Positions 36,211 through 44,795 of a stretch of DNA of 64,000 nucleotides are shown here, one piece after another. The stretch comes from JAJFUI01 sp039698035. Lineage in GTDB: Bacteria > Planctomycetota > Planctomycetia > Pirellulales > Thermoguttaceae. Both the position numbers and the translations under genes were made by a program. Under the pieces are notes generated by a model, which was not told the origin of the DNA, did not search any database, and saw only the letters and a list, made by a program, of their open reading frames with translations. The first letter of the stretch is position 1. The number at the start of each line of letters is the position of its first letter. The DNA is taken from contig JBDKSW010000009.1 in the NCBI GenBank assembly GCA_039698035.1, positions 124,001-188,000 of the forward strand. The letters are read 5' to 3'.

Positions 36211-37434
36211 TTACTGCTTGCCGGCTTGCGCCTTCCGATAGTCGAGATACTCTTGCTTCTCATAGTCGGTGACATCGTAGCGGGCGGCCTCTGCGGCGCT
36301 CGGGGTTCGCAGCGGCCGAACCACGCGAAAGCCGACGAAGTTGGCGTCTGTGTGGTACCAGATACTCTGCGGAATCTGCGGATCTTGCGCCTTCCAGTCC
36401 TTGCTGGAACCGCGTCGGGCGGCGCTTCGCAGCAAGGGCGCCTCGTCGGTCCAGGCCCCGCCGCGCACGACCTGCGGATACGACTTGCTCACGGGGACGA
36501 CCGTGCCGTCGGTCGCATTTCCGTTCAGCTTCTTGTAACGGTCGGCGACGTACTGGTCGAGGCACCATTCGCACACGTTGCCGTGCATGTCGTACAGGCC
36601 CCAAGCGTTTGGCTTTTTCTTGCCGACTTTGTGATACGCCTGGTCGCTGTTCTCATCCGACCATGCGTAGCCGTCCAGCTTGGCCGGGTCGTTGCCAAAG
36701 CTGTAGGCAGTGGTCGTTCCGGCGCGGCACGCGTATTCCCACTCGGCCTCGGTCGGCAGCCGGTAGTAGCGGCCCGTCTTGGCCGAGAGCCAGCGGCAAT
36801 ACATCTTTGCGGCGAACTGAGTCATGCAGACGGCCGGGAAACCATCCTTGCCCATGCCGAAGGTCATGTCGGCGTAAGGCAGCGTCGGGATGGCCAGGGC
36901 GTCCGCCTTTTTGTCCCAAAGACTCGGCGCGATCTTCTGGGCGGTCCGTCGCTGCTTGTCGAGCCCGAGGCCCCACAGTTCGTACTCGTCCCAGCGCACT
37001 TCGTGCTTGCCCATCCAGAACGGCTCGATCTTCACTTCGACTTGCGGTCCTTCGTCGGCCTTGCGTTCCTTTTCGCTGGCTGGGCTGCCCATCTTGAACG
37101 TGCCGGCCGGGATCGGCACCATGTCAAACTTCACGTCCGTGCTGATGAGCTTCTCGGTGTACGGCTTCATGCTCTGCTCGTCCTTGGCCTCCGAGGCCGG
37201 ATTTTCGACCGGCTTTGGCAGCCATTGGACGGTCGGTTCGAGCGGCCATTCAAAGTCCTGAGGTTTCGAGCCGTGCGTCGTCTTGGGCTTTGCCGGTGTC
37301 GTGGGCTTCGCCGGCGCCGAGGGCTTTGCCGGTTCGGCGGCCCACGCCTGATGACCGACGGCCAATAATCCAAAAATGGCGAACAGAGCAAGCACGAGTT
37401 GCGGAGAACGTCGGCGGTGCATTACGCTAGTCAT
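36211..37434 (-). CDS. Exported SUMF1/formylglycine-generating-enzyme-fold protein
   Basis: 407 residues. A signal peptide (HRRRSPQLVLALFAIFGLLAV then QAWA) and a Pro/Ala/Lys repeat linker precede a C-type-lectin-like FGE-sulfatase domain: PIPAGTFKMGS, GRYYRLPTEAEWEYACRAG (parts), GLYDMHGNVCEWCLDQYV and GFRVVR. The family includes sulfatase-activating enzymes, but many members lack the catalytic cysteine pair, and I cannot show it here. ATG 37434 is chosen because the signal peptide begins there. No sulfatase gene adjoins. It is divergent from apbE by 43 bases. Confidence 0.85.
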   Translation of the reverse strand: MTSVMHRRRSPQLVLALFAIFGLLAVGHQAWAAEPAKPSAPAKPTTPAKPKTTHGSKPQDFEWPLEPTVQWLPKPVENPASEAKDEQSMKPYTEKLISTDVKFDMVPIPAGTFKMGSPASEKERKADEGPQVEVKIEPFWMGKHEVRWDEYELWGLGLDKQRRTAQKIAPSLWDKKADALAIPTLPYADMTFGMGKDGFPAVCMTQFAAKMYCRWLSAKTGRYYRLPTEAEWEYACRAGTTTAYSFGNDPAKLDGYAWSDENSDQAYHKVGKKKPNAWGLYDMHGNVCEWCLDQYVADRYKKLNGNATDGTVVPVSKSYPQVVRGGAWTDEAPLLRSAARRGSSKDWKAQDPQIPQSIWYHTDANFVGFRVVRPLRTPSAAEAARYDVTDYEKQEYLDYRKAQAGKQ

Positions 37435-37477
37435 TGGCAGAAAACCTCGTATGTCAGTGACCAAGGTGAGTTGCCCG

Positions 37478-38560
37478 ATGGTGGAAAGGCATTGTCTTGC
37501 AGGCGGGCTAGGACGTAACGGGTGGGCGTCGAGCGGCCGTGTTGCCCGCTGCGCCGCGATCGCGGCCCTGGTGGTGGGGTGGTCGGGTGGCGTCGGCACA
37601 TCGGCGGCCCCCCCCATGAGGCGGTTTGAGTTCCACGGGACCGAGATGGCCGTGCCAATCAGGATTGTACTGTATGGCACCGACAATGCAACGGCAGCCC
37701 GTGCGGCCGAGGCGGCCCTGAGCCGGTTCCGTCAGCTCAACGGGGTAATGAGCGACTACGACCCGCAGAGCGAGTTGCGTCGGCTTTGCGAGGCATCGAC
37801 CGAAGGCAAAGCGGTTTCTGTCAGCGACGACTTATGGCGCGTCCTTGTCCGTGCCCAGGGACTTTCGGAGCGGTCCGGCGGGGCGTTCGATGTGACGGCC
37901 GGCCCACTGGTTCGGCTCTGGCGCAGTGCCCGGCGAACCAAGGAACTGCCGCGGCCCGAGTCCATTGCGTCGGCCAAGGCGAAGGTGGGCTACCGCTTCA
38001 TGCGACTCAACGCCGACAGGCACACGGTCGAGTTGCTCCGGCCGAAGATGCAGATCGACTTGGGCGGAATCGCCAAGGGATACGCGGTGGACGAGGCCCT
38101 GCACGTCTTGCGGCAGCGAGGCTTTGCGGCGGCCATGATCGATGCGGGCGGCAACCTGGGCCTGGGCGACGCTCCGCCCGACAAGCTCGGCTGGCGGATT
38201 GGCGTCGCGCCGCCGGACATTGGACGTCCGCCACGGCAGTACCTGCGGCTGTCGCGAGCGGCCTTGTCCACGTCCGGCGATCTTTGGCAGCACGCGGTCA
38301 TCGACGGTGTTCGTTACTCGCACCTGATTGATCCGCGCACCGGCATGGCGCTGACCGGGCGCATGAGCGTTACCGTGGTTGGGCCCGACGGCTTGAGCAC
38401 GGACGGCCTTTCGTCGGCCGCCGCCATTCTTGGCCCAGAGAAGGGCATGAAGCTGATCGAGGACACGCCCGGCGCGGCCGGGCTGATGGTCTCCGTGGTG
38501 GATGGCAAAGAGACGGTTCGCGAGTCGTCGCGTTGGAAGATGTTATCAAAGGCCGAGTAG
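37478..38560 (+). CDS. apbE: FAD:protein FMN transferase (ApbE family)
   Basis: ApbE covalently attaches FMN to threonine in target flavoproteins such as NqrB/NqrC and RnfG. This 360-residue protein has the family motifs QIDLGGIAKGYAVDEA, SGGAFDVTAGPLV and HLIDPRTG near the C-terminus. An N-terminal hydrophobic stretch (CAAIAALVVGWSGGVGTSA) suggests export or lipidation, as in many ApbE proteins. The ATG at 37478 follows AAGGTGAG (7-base spacing). No nqr or rnf operon is in the window, so its flavinylation target lies elsewhere. Confidence 0.9.
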   Translation: MVERHCLAGGLGRNGWASSGRVARCAAIAALVVGWSGGVGTSAAPPMRRFEFHGTEMAVPIRIVLYGTDNATAARAAEAALSRFRQLNGVMSDYDPQSELRRLCEASTEGKAVSVSDDLWRVLVRAQGLSERSGGAFDVTAGPLVRLWRSARRTKELPRPESIASAKAKVGYRFMRLNADRHTVELLRPKMQIDLGGIAKGYAVDEALHVLRQRGFAAAMIDAGGNLGLGDAPPDKLGWRIGVAPPDIGRPPRQYLRLSRAALSTSGDLWQHAVIDGVRYSHLIDPRTGMALTGRMSVTVVGPDGLSTDGLSSAAAILGPEKGMKLIEDTPGAAGLMVSVVDGKETVRESSRWKMLSKAE

Positions 38561-38760
38561 TCTGAATGCCGAACGCGAACGAACGGCCCACAATTGGTCG
38601 TTGCGCAGCCAATGAACTGAGGCCGACCGTCGGAAGGCCGACGTTTGGGGTAAATATGCACGCTGACCAGTCCATTATCCAAGCAAACATCAATAGAAAT
38701 ACGCGAGCTCAGGCAATGCGTTCGGGCGGTGGCCGGATCAGATCACTCACCGACGCCGAA

Positions 38761-39225
38761 TCAGCGTCGCGCCGTTGCAGTTGCGTGATGTTGTGCAGGC
38801 GTGTTTCGCCCCGGTTCCGCCGTCCTTTTCGGCCGCATTGGAATGCCGTCAGACGCCGCGTCCCAAGGTTTGTTGTCCCCGTCGGGTGAAGAACGCTTCT
38901 TGCAGCAACGGTCGATCAGTATCAAGAAGCTTGGCAACGCCAGGGCGCTGGCTAGGCAGCACGCCATGCCGATGGTCAACACACGGCCGAGACTCTGCAA
39001 ACCCTGATGGTTGGCGATCATCAGGCTGCCGAAGCCCATCATATTGCCGAGCGAGTTGATAAAGACCGCGTTGGCCGTCGAGTTGCTAAGGCGGTATTCG
39101 CTCTTCGGATTCAGCAGGTCTGCGCGGCTGTTGCGAAACCCAAGATGAGCGGTCGTCAACGCTACTGCGGCGAGCGTGACTGCTGCGGCAAGAAAGATTG
39201 TGTCTTTGGGAAGCGGACGGCCCAT
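38761..39225 (-). pseudogene. Internally deleted MMPL/RND hydrophobe transporter remnant
   Basis: The translated frame joins an N-terminal MMPL segment (FLAAAVTLAAVALTTAHLG, then SRADLLNPKSEYR) directly to a C-terminal MMPL segment (STANAVFINSL, GFGSLMIANHQGLQSLG, ACCLASALALPSFLILI). In intact MMPL transporters these pieces are separated by some 700-800 residues. The remaining ORF could not make a functional transporter, so an internal deletion is inferred. The reading frame remains open across the junction. Confidence 0.65.
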
Positions 39226-40212
39226 TGCGTGACAACCCGAAGCGGCTTCGCCAGGCTCGACGATTCCGCCGACGGCGTCTGCTGTGTCCGTTCCTTGGAC
39301 ATGGATCTGCTTTCCAGAGATCGGGTGCGTCAGCATCCTTGGACGCAATAGCAGAAGATGAGTCGGATTGTAAAAAACCGAGATTGCAGCGTCAGTGCCG
39401 CACCGTTTGGCCAGGCTTCGGCCGCGCACGTTCCTGCAACGTGCGGGATGCCGTGGCGCTGCAATGTGACTTGATCTGGCGGCTGACTTTCAGTACGCTG
39501 TCATTATGTTCCTCTTGCATTATCCGCCGAGCCGTCGCCATTTTCTGGGGCTGGTTGCGATTCTCGTCGGAACGACTGTGGCAACGATGCCGCTGCTTCG
39601 CTGCTATGGATGCATGCGCGCAACGCCGACGAACGGCGAACTGGCATCAGTGTTCGACCACGGGACGGGATCGTTGCCGTTCGCCTTGCTGCGCTGCGAT
39701 CGTTCGCTGCCGGAAGCGCTGCTTCATGCCGAATCGGCGGTGGGCGGCGGCGAGCTTCGGCACTCGGACTGCAGTCTCTCGTTGACGCCGAGGGGCGGTC
39801 CGTCAATCGGCCAATCGGTCTTGCAGCAGCGCCGTCTCGGCTGCCGACACTCCGCGTGTCCGCGGCTGACGTTGGAGGTGCTTTTCTGCACCAGGCAAAC
39901 CTGATTTGCCGCTCTTGGCTGCAATGCTCGATCGAGTCCTGCATTGCCAATGAACCCTTCCGCGGCCAATAGACCGTAAACCCGGCTGTTTCGGCTGCGT
40001 TCGCGGCAGAAATTGGAACATTGACTGCGTCGGCGTCAGTAAACGCGATGCAACGCAGGATCGCTCCTTCCAGGCTCAGGGCCGGCGTCCGTTTGTTTGC
40101 TTCGCAGTCGGATGTGTCTGGCTCTTTGCACTCGCGAGCCGATGCCTGATCCTCTTGCGCCGATGCAACGCCCCTGTACGTTTTCAGCAACCGAAAAGAA
40201 ACAAAACTTACT
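39226..40212. other. Region without intact genes
   Basis: Apart from the KAS III-like remnant, this roughly 1-kb stretch has no intact gene. A 313-codon open frame on the minus strand (39504-40445) has random-looking composition and overlaps the TPR gene, so it is not annotated. The region looks like decaying former genes. Confidence 0.5.
39640..40149 (+). pseudogene. Degraded KAS III (FabH)-like remnant
   Basis: In one frame, GAFLHQANLI (about 39871-39906) resembles the KAS III His region. After an in-frame stop (39970-39972) the same frame continues with GTLTASASVNAM, resembling the family GNTxSAS region, then RLRAGVRLFA, like the final strand. A second frame 39645-39770 shows FDHGTGSLPFALLRC, like the family GDGAGA region, suggesting an additional frameshift. 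The N-terminus is not recognisable. The similarity is judged by eye only. Confidence 0.4.
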
Positions 40213-40746
40213 ATGGCCAAAAAAAACTTCCACAACCGCAATTCGGTCTCTTCGCAAGCGTCCGCGGATGGTAGGACGGCGAACGGCGTGTCGCCGGAAA
40301 TCGCCAACTTGCTCGTTAAGGTCAAGCAACTCCTTGAAGAACAGGCCCCGGAAAAGGCCATCGATGCCATTTCACGCAGCAAACTGTCGTCGCCTTGGCT
40401 TACGAACGCCATCGGCGTGTGTGCTATGCGTCTCGGCAATATCACACAGGCGGCGGGACTATTTCAGAGTCTCGTCGGGCACTCGGGCGTGATGCTGAGA
40501 CGGGATACGCCGGTCGTGTTCAGGACCAACTACGCGACGGCTCTGCTTGCCTCGAACAACTTAGCTGGCTGCCTGAGCGTCTTGCATGAGATCGGCCACG
40601 AAGACGATCCGACCATCGTTCGTTTGCGAGCCGCTATCCGAGAATGGAAGCGAAGCCTCTCATGGTGGCAGAGACTTCGATGGTATTCCGGCGACAGTCC
40701 CAAGAAACCGGTGACGCTCGATTTCTCGTTAGGCGAACTCGATTGA
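40213..40746 (+). CDS. TPR-like protein
   Basis: 177 residues with helical repeats (LVKVKQLLEEQAPEKAIDAI, SPWLTNAIGVCAMRLGNITQ in parts, TNYATALLASNNLAGCLSVL) typical of tetratricopeptide modules. The N-terminus is short, Lys/Asn/Ser-rich and soluble, with no export signal. TPR proteins mediate protein-protein contacts; the partner is unknown. It is followed by ruvB on the other strand (50-base gap). No strong ribosome site is visible. Confidence 0.65.
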   Translation: MAKKNFHNRNSVSSQASADGRTANGVSPEIANLLVKVKQLLEEQAPEKAIDAISRSKLSSPWLTNAIGVCAMRLGNITQAAGLFQSLVGHSGVMLRRDTPVVFRTNYATALLASNNLAGCLSVLHEIGHEDDPTIVRLRAAIREWKRSLSWWQRLRWYSGDSPKKPVTLDFSLGELD

Positions 40747-40796
40747 GCCGATAGACACACGACATGGGCCGATAGGGCGTTGCGACCGTCGCAGAC

Positions 40797-41825
40797 CTAG
40801 CGGAAGAGCGACCGTTGGTCGGGGCCCTCGGGCTCGGCGGGGCTGATGCCAAGATGCTCGCAGGCCGTGGGCGTCAGCTTTCGCCCTCGCGACGTGCGCA
40901 CCACCAACGCGCTTCGCAAGAGATACGGCTCAACCTCGTCGATGAGCGTGTCGGGCGAGAGGTTCATCGTGTGGGCGACGGCCTCGACCCCGACCGGCCC
41001 GCCCTGGAAGACGCGACCGATGGTTTCGAGGTACTTCCGGTCCTGGGGATCGAGACCGAGCGGGTCAATGCCCTGCATCTCGAGCGCGTCACGGGCGACC
41101 CGGAGGGAGATTCGGCCGTCGGCCTTGCTCTGGGCGAAGTCGCGCACCCAGCGGAGCCGGTTGTTGGCCAGTCGAGGCGTGCCGCGGCTTCGGCCAGCAA
41201 TCTCGGTGGCGGCCTCGTCAACGATTTCGACCCGCAACTTCCGGGCGTTGCGTGTGACGATTTCGGCCAGTTGCTCGACCGTGTAAAAGTCGAGATGCTC
41301 CCGCATTTGAAACCGATCGCGGAGCGGGGCCGAGAGCAGGCCGCTGCGGGTCGTGGCCCCGATGAGCGTGAACGGGCGGAGCGTCATGTTGATCGTTCGC
41401 GCGTTGACGCCTTCGCCCAGCGTCAGGTCGATCCGAAAATCCTCCATCGCCGGATAGAGAAACTCCTCGACCGCTTTGGGCAGTCGGTGGATTTCGTCGA
41501 TGAAGAGCACGGACCGTTCTTCAGCGTTGGTCAGGTACGGGATGATGTCCTTCGGGGCCGCCAGGGCCGCGCCGCTGGCGATTTGAAAGCCGACGCCCAG
41601 GTCGCGCGGGATGCACATGGCGAAGGTCGTCTTGCCAAGGCCTGGCGGGCCGTCGAAAAGGATGTGCCCGAGCTGCTCCCCTCTTTTGGCGGCGGCATCG
41701 ACGGCAATTTCGAGCCGCGCATAGACCTCGCGCTGCCCGACCATGTCCTGCATCCGCTGTGGGCGCAGGTCGCGGTCTTCGTCCTTGTACTCATCCGACG
41801 GTTGGAGGATCGGTTCCCGTGCCAT
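40797..41825 (-). CDS. ruvB: Holliday junction branch-migration ATPase RuvB
   Basis: AAA+ motor that drives Holliday-junction branch migration with RuvA and delivers to RuvC. 342 residues: Walker A GPPGLGKTTFA (about 61-71), Walker B LFIDEIHRLP, RuvB-specific RPFTLIGATTRSGLLSAPLRDRF (parts), arginine-finger and the C-terminal winged-helix DNA-binding region (GGPVGVEAVAHTM, LLRSALVVRTSRGRKLT). The ATG at 41825 is the family start; longer frames upstream are rejected. ruvA and ruvC are not adjacent, in contrast to many bacteria. Confidence 0.95.
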   Translation of the reverse strand: MAREPILQPSDEYKDEDRDLRPQRMQDMVGQREVYARLEIAVDAAAKRGEQLGHILFDGPPGLGKTTFAMCIPRDLGVGFQIASGAALAAPKDIIPYLTNAEERSVLFIDEIHRLPKAVEEFLYPAMEDFRIDLTLGEGVNARTINMTLRPFTLIGATTRSGLLSAPLRDRFQMREHLDFYTVEQLAEIVTRNARKLRVEIVDEAATEIAGRSRGTPRLANNRLRWVRDFAQSKADGRISLRVARDALEMQGIDPLGLDPQDRKYLETIGRVFQGGPVGVEAVAHTMNLSPDTLIDEVEPYLLRSALVVRTSRGRKLTPTACEHLGISPAEPEGPDQRSLFR

Positions 41826-42004
41826 AAAGGCCCAGTATAACGGACCGAGGGCCCTCTTGGACAGACAGGTGCGACCCTCGCCGACCGGCCGAGAGGGGTT
41901 GGCGAGGTGGCCGGTTCCGTGGCTACGGACAACGGACAGCGGCAGTGGCCCGAGAGAATCGACCGAGCTGGCCTGAAGCATCGGAGTCCTTTTGATGCCC
42001 GCGA

Positions 42005-43171
42005 TCAGCGCAGGGCCGGCGGACGATAGACGGGGACTTTCGACGGGTAATATCTTTTCACGAGCGCCTGACTGATTGCTTGGCTCAAGTTGCCGTACCA
42101 GAAGTACACGTTTCCATGCGCGCCGCGATCCAGACACAATTGATATTGCGCGAGAACCTGTTGCGGCTCGCGGCTAATCATGGCCTTCGAGGTTCGCTTG
42201 TAGATTGACAGGCCAGGCACGATGCGGTCGAGCTGAGGATCAATCGTTTTCCACTCATCAATTTGCCGTGCGAGTTCACGGTCGTCCGACGTGTACGCCA
42301 TGGGAACTACGAAGTCGATGATCCCTTCACGCAGCCAGTTGGGCCAATCCTGGCAGAGGTCCTCGGCCGTGGCTAGCGGTGTGAAGACGGCGGCGGTAAT
42401 TTGCGCTTTGGGCTTGGCGGCCTTGGCGCGGCCGTACACATCGCGGACCAATGCGCTGACAGTCGACTTGCGATACTCGGCCCACTTTGTCATGCGAAGC
42501 GTTTCTTTCTTCGGATCGGTCTTGGCATTTGCCGGCAACGGCGCATAGCGCGGTTCGAATCCGTATCGCGCCGAAAATTCGTCCTGACAGCGTTTGCAGT
42601 AGCAGATTACGGGACTATGGTCGTAGCGGATGTAGTCGAAGTGTAGGCCGTCGACGTCGTACCGCTTCAGAACCTCGATCATCAGGTCGCTTTGGAACTT
42701 GCGGACGTCGGGTTTGCCGAAGTCATACCAAGCCACTCGCCCGTCGTTGTTTTTGATGGACCAATCGGGATGACGTTCCAGCACTTCGTGTCCGAGGTGC
42801 GAGTCGCATTTGCCATTGACGAACCAAGCATGGACCTGGATGCCGCGGCGATGGCATTGTTCAATCATATAGGCCAGCGGGTCGTAGCCGGGTTCGATAT
42901 CGTTGGCCATGGGGCAAAGATCGCTGTGGTAGAAGGTCCGTCCACCCCAGTACCAGACCAGGAGGAAGACCGCGTTCAGATGGGCCGCGTCCACTTGTGT
43001 GATGCACTGGTCGGCCGCCGTCCGGCTTTTTACCTGGGAGCCCCACATCCAGATGCCTCGCAGCTCGGACTCTGCGGCTGCGGCCGGATTGCACCAGCCA
43101 ATTGCCACGGCGCCAAGGATTGCTGCCGAGATGAGCCACACGGTGGGGCCGGTGAAGTTCTTCCAAGGCAT
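42005..43171 (-). CDS. Exported GHL10-type glycosidase-like protein
   Basis: 388 residues. A signal peptide (VWLISAAILGAVAIGWC then AAAAESE) precedes a TIM-barrel glycosidase-like domain: ELRGIWMWGSQ, VFLLVWYWGGRTFYHS, YMIEQCHRRGIQVHAWFV, DVDGLHFDYIRYDHSP and VVPMAYTSDD. These are the strands of the GHL10 (formerly DUF187) family of hypothetical glycosyl hydrolases. The acid in HFDYIRYD may be catalytic. The ATG follows GGAGAAAGACCC. Substrate unknown; a cell-wall or extracellular polysaccharide is likely. It lies just downstream of the two-component system genes. Confidence 0.85.
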   Translation of the reverse strand: MPWKNFTGPTVWLISAAILGAVAIGWCNPAAAAESELRGIWMWGSQVKSRTAADQCITQVDAAHLNAVFLLVWYWGGRTFYHSDLCPMANDIEPGYDPLAYMIEQCHRRGIQVHAWFVNGKCDSHLGHEVLERHPDWSIKNNDGRVAWYDFGKPDVRKFQSDLMIEVLKRYDVDGLHFDYIRYDHSPVICYCKRCQDEFSARYGFEPRYAPLPANAKTDPKKETLRMTKWAEYRKSTVSALVRDVYGRAKAAKPKAQITAAVFTPLATAEDLCQDWPNWLREGIIDFVVPMAYTSDDRELARQIDEWKTIDPQLDRIVPGLSIYKRTSKAMISREPQQVLAQYQLCLDRGAHGNVYFWYGNLSQAISQALVKRYYPSKVPVYRPPALR

Positions 43172-43314
43172 GGGTCTTTCTCCAGTTGAGGTTGGGTCCG
43201 GTGAACTTCCAAGCGTTTTCCGGAAGATTCCCTAAGACAACTTGCAACGGATTGGGATCGCCGAGGGCGGCGGCTCCCTCTGAAATCACGAAGTCGGCGG
43301 CGGTGGGCCGGCGG

Positions 43315-44787
43315 TCAGTCGTGGCTGGCGTCCTGCTCCCGAGGCGTCAATACCTTCTCCACGGCCATCTGCATGTGTCGAAGCTTCGCGCGCAACGTCA
43401 CGCGGCTCAGGCCGAGCATCTCGGCGGCACGATTTTGCTGTCCGCCGGCATTCCGCATGATGTGCGAAATGACGAGGCGGTCGAAATGCTCCAGTGCGCG
43501 CCGGTAGATGTCCGTTTCGCCTTTGGTCACGGCCGCTTCGACATACTCCCTGAGCGCTCCCCAATCCACGTCAGGCATGGAGCCGACATCGGGTTCTGGT
43601 TCCAGTTCGGCGTTGGAATCCCGATGCAACTCGCTTGGAAGGAACTCTGGAAGGATCGTGGGGCCTGCGGAGACGATCAGCGACTCGCGGACCACGCTCT
43701 GCAATTCTCGCACGTTGCCGGGCCAATCGTACTTCTCCAACAGCTCCAGAGCGTCGGGGGAGATCGACTGGACCGCCGTCCCGAGCTGCCGGTTGAAGCG
43801 GAACAGAAAATAGTGGGCCAACTCGGCGATGTCCTCGCGGTGCTCTCGCAGCGGCGGCAGGTGGATCGTGACGCCGCGCAGCCGATAGTAGAGGTCCTTG
43901 CGAAAGCGGCCGCGTTCGATTAGGGCGTCAAGGTCCTGGTTCGTGGCGGCAATCACGCGAACATCGGCCGTGATGGGTTCGCTTCCCCCCAGCCGCTCGA
44001 AGGTGCCCTCTTGCAGCAACCGCAGAATCTTGGCCTGCGTGCGCGGGGCCATGTCGCCGATCTCGTCCAGCAGCAGTGTGCCGCCGTGCGACTGCTCGAA
44101 CTTGCCGATTCGCCGGCGGTCGGCGCCTGTGAACGCCCCGCGTTCGTGGCCGAACAGTTCGCTCTCCAAGAGCGGCTCGGGAATGGCCGCGCAGTTGATC
44201 GCCAAGAACGTGGCGCGGCTGCGGCGGCTGTGGTGGTAGATCGCACGGGCCACCAGCTCCTTGCCGGTGCCGCTTTCGCCGAGAATCAACACATTCACAT
44301 CTTGCGGGGCAACGCGGCCGATTTGCTTGCAGACGGTCTGCATCGCGGCGCCGCTGCCGATCAGCCTGTCCGGCTTGTCCTCGGGACGGTCGCCGTCTTC
44401 GAGGATCATGGGCACGTGCATCAGCCGGCTGATGGTCAAGGCTTGACGCACCACCTGTTGAAGCTGGCTGGCATCCAGCGGCTTGACCAAGTAATCATAG
44501 GCGCCGAGCTTCATGGCCTCGATGGCCGTGTCGGTCGTGCCGTGTCCGGTAACGAAGATGATGAGGCTTCTGGAATCGAGTTGGCGGAGATCGCGAAAGA
44601 CGTCGAGCCCCGAGCGGTCGCCCAGCCGAATGTCGAGCAAGATCACGTCGGGTGTCTCGTCGTCGGCCAATTGCAGCCCCTCGGCGGCGGTCTCGGCCCC
44701 GAGGACCTCGATGGAATCTTCCGCGAAAACCTGTTCGATGCTGAAACGAATGCTTGGCTCGTCGTCGATCACCAGTAATTTCGCCAT
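43315..44787 (-). CDS. NtrC-family sigma-54-dependent response regulator
   Basis: 490 residues. Receiver domain about 1-120 with VIDDE, phospho-Asp in LLDIRLGD and Lys in YLVKPLD. AAA+ domain with Walker A LGESGTGKELVA, sigma-54-contacting GAFTGAD and Walker B GTLLLDEIGDM. A C-terminal Fis-type helix-turn-helix (NRAAEMLGLSRVTLRAKL) binds DNA. It activates sigma-54 promoters after phosphorylation. The ATG (complement 44785-44787) has GAGG 7 bases upstream. It lies 8 bases after the kinase stop, indicating an operon. Confidence 0.95.
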   Translation of the reverse strand: MAKLLVIDDEPSIRFSIEQVFAEDSIEVLGAETAAEGLQLADDETPDVILLDIRLGDRSGLDVFRDLRQLDSRSLIIFVTGHGTTDTAIEAMKLGAYDYLVKPLDASQLQQVVRQALTISRLMHVPMILEDGDRPEDKPDRLIGSGAAMQTVCKQIGRVAPQDVNVLILGESGTGKELVARAIYHHSRRSRATFLAINCAAIPEPLLESELFGHERGAFTGADRRRIGKFEQSHGGTLLLDEIGDMAPRTQAKILRLLQEGTFERLGGSEPITADVRVIAATNQDLDALIERGRFRKDLYYRLRGVTIHLPPLREHREDIAELAHYFLFRFNRQLGTAVQSISPDALELLEKYDWPGNVRELQSVVRESLIVSAGPTILPEFLPSELHRDSNAELEPEPDVGSMPDVDWGALREYVEAAVTKGETDIYRRALEHFDRLVISHIMRNAGGQQNRAAEMLGLSRVTLRAKLRHMQMAVEKVLTPREQDASHD

Positions 44788-44795
44788 GGACAGCC

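Noticed and set aside
39504..40445. 313-codon open frame on the minus strand
   Set aside because: Random-looking composition with no motif; it overlaps the TPR gene and the ketosynthase-like remnant.
42545..42565. GGTTCGAATCC resembling a tRNA T-arm
   Set aside because: It lies inside the GHL10 gene and no other cloverleaf arms surround it.
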